From Plenodomus lindquistii (lineage: Eukaryota; Ascomycota; Dothideomycetes; Pleosporales; Leptosphaeriaceae), in the NCBI GenBank assembly GCA_025504975.1, contig JANUWI010000001.1, forward strand, positions 3,658,001-3,722,000: 64,000 bases of DNA. Reading direction: 5' to 3'. The position numbers and the translations under genes are program-made. This document shows positions 63,846 to 64,000 of this stretch, in pieces. The notes below the pieces were generated by a model. That model was not told where the DNA came from, did not search any database, and saw nothing but the letters and a program-made list of their open reading frames with translations. Within the stretch, counting starts at the first letter, position 1, and the number at the start of each line of letters is the position of its first letter.

Positions 63846-64000
63846 TCAAACCCTCGCGACTTTTGCCCCCGTACTCCGCGGATGCACTGCATGAACACCC
63901 CACACCCCTCCATTCGCCTTCTTCTTCACATTCCCATCCACCCGCCTCCCACTCCCACTACCACCACCACCAGCCCTATCATAATACTCCCCCCACAGCC
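63846..64000 (-). CDS. C-terminus of a gene truncated by the window edge
   Basis: The minus strand from 64000 to the stop at 63846 is open for about 50 codons. It reads a basic, Gly/Ser/Arg-rich end with GEYYDRAGGGGSGSGRRVDG, then VWGVHAVHPRSTGAKVARV and a stop. The composition and frame suggest a real C-terminus, perhaps of an RNA- or DNA-binding protein, but no domain is visible. The rest lies beyond 64000. Confidence 0.45.
   Translation of the reverse strand, partial: LWGEYYDRAGGGGSGSGRRVDGNVKKKANGGVWGVHAVHPRSTGAKVARV

Noticed and set aside
1..64000. tRNA, rRNA or complete transposons
   Set aside because: I looked for B-box-like GGTTCGANTCC words, long terminal or inverted repeats and transposase or reverse transcriptase motifs and saw none that held up by eye. 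A tRNAscan or repeat search could still find weak ones.

Overview
The window is nuclear DNA of a filamentous ascomycete, most likely a Dothideomycete (the class is inferred from the gene repertoire and not proven). Genes on both strands are broken by short spliceosomal introns, mostly 41 to 80 nt, with GTRNGY donors, CTAAC-like branch sites and YAG acceptors. Intergenic gaps are short, and there are no operons or ribosome binding sites. Fungus-specific families are present: Zn2Cys6 regulators, DUF7580, tannase, Dal5-type MFS carriers and C2H2 proteins of the acuF type. Most gene models below were built by joining exons by hand and checking that the reading phase closes across each intron.

Left part, 0-17 kb: a small GPI-like protein, a five-exon C2H2 protein with an internal membrane segment, a mucin-like single-pass protein behind a degenerate minisatellite, a Gfo/Idh/MocA oxidoreductase, a Ser/Pro-rich protein, a DUF7580 protein, an acuF-type C2H2 protein with an Ala/Lys/Glu-rich tail, and an APH-type kinase. 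The 5' end of that kinase gene is duplicated as a relic 2 kb away.

Middle part, 17-37 kb, is mostly housekeeping: a naphthol-reductase-like SDR, a SurE phosphatase with a 12-nt first exon, a PIF1 helicase with a probable mitochondrial/nuclear double start, a TIA-1/Pub1-type RNA-binding protein, an acidic conserved protein, a large regulator with both a GATA-like finger and a zinc cluster, the spliceosomal core protein Sm D2, and a dihydroxyacetone kinase.

The 38-45 kb segment is accessory. Two full-length paralogues of a large uncharacterised fungal family flank a broken third copy. Their conserved C-terminal segment resembles a HicA/dsRBD-type fold. Two F-box-like genes and a methyltransferase-like gene follow.

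The 49-62 kb segment looks like a catabolic or biosynthetic cluster. It holds an enoyl-CoA hydratase/isomerase ending in SKL and a divergent acyl-CoA ligase ending in AKL, both ends being peroxisomal PTS1 signals. It also holds a Zn2Cys6 regulator, a Dal5-type MFS transporter, and a tannase/feruloyl-esterase-family hydrolase. The simplest reading is: ester hydrolysis, uptake, CoA activation, then peroxisomal chain shortening of an aromatic (hydroxycinnamate-like) acid under a local regulator. This is an inference. The final bases hold the C-terminus of a gene that runs off the window.
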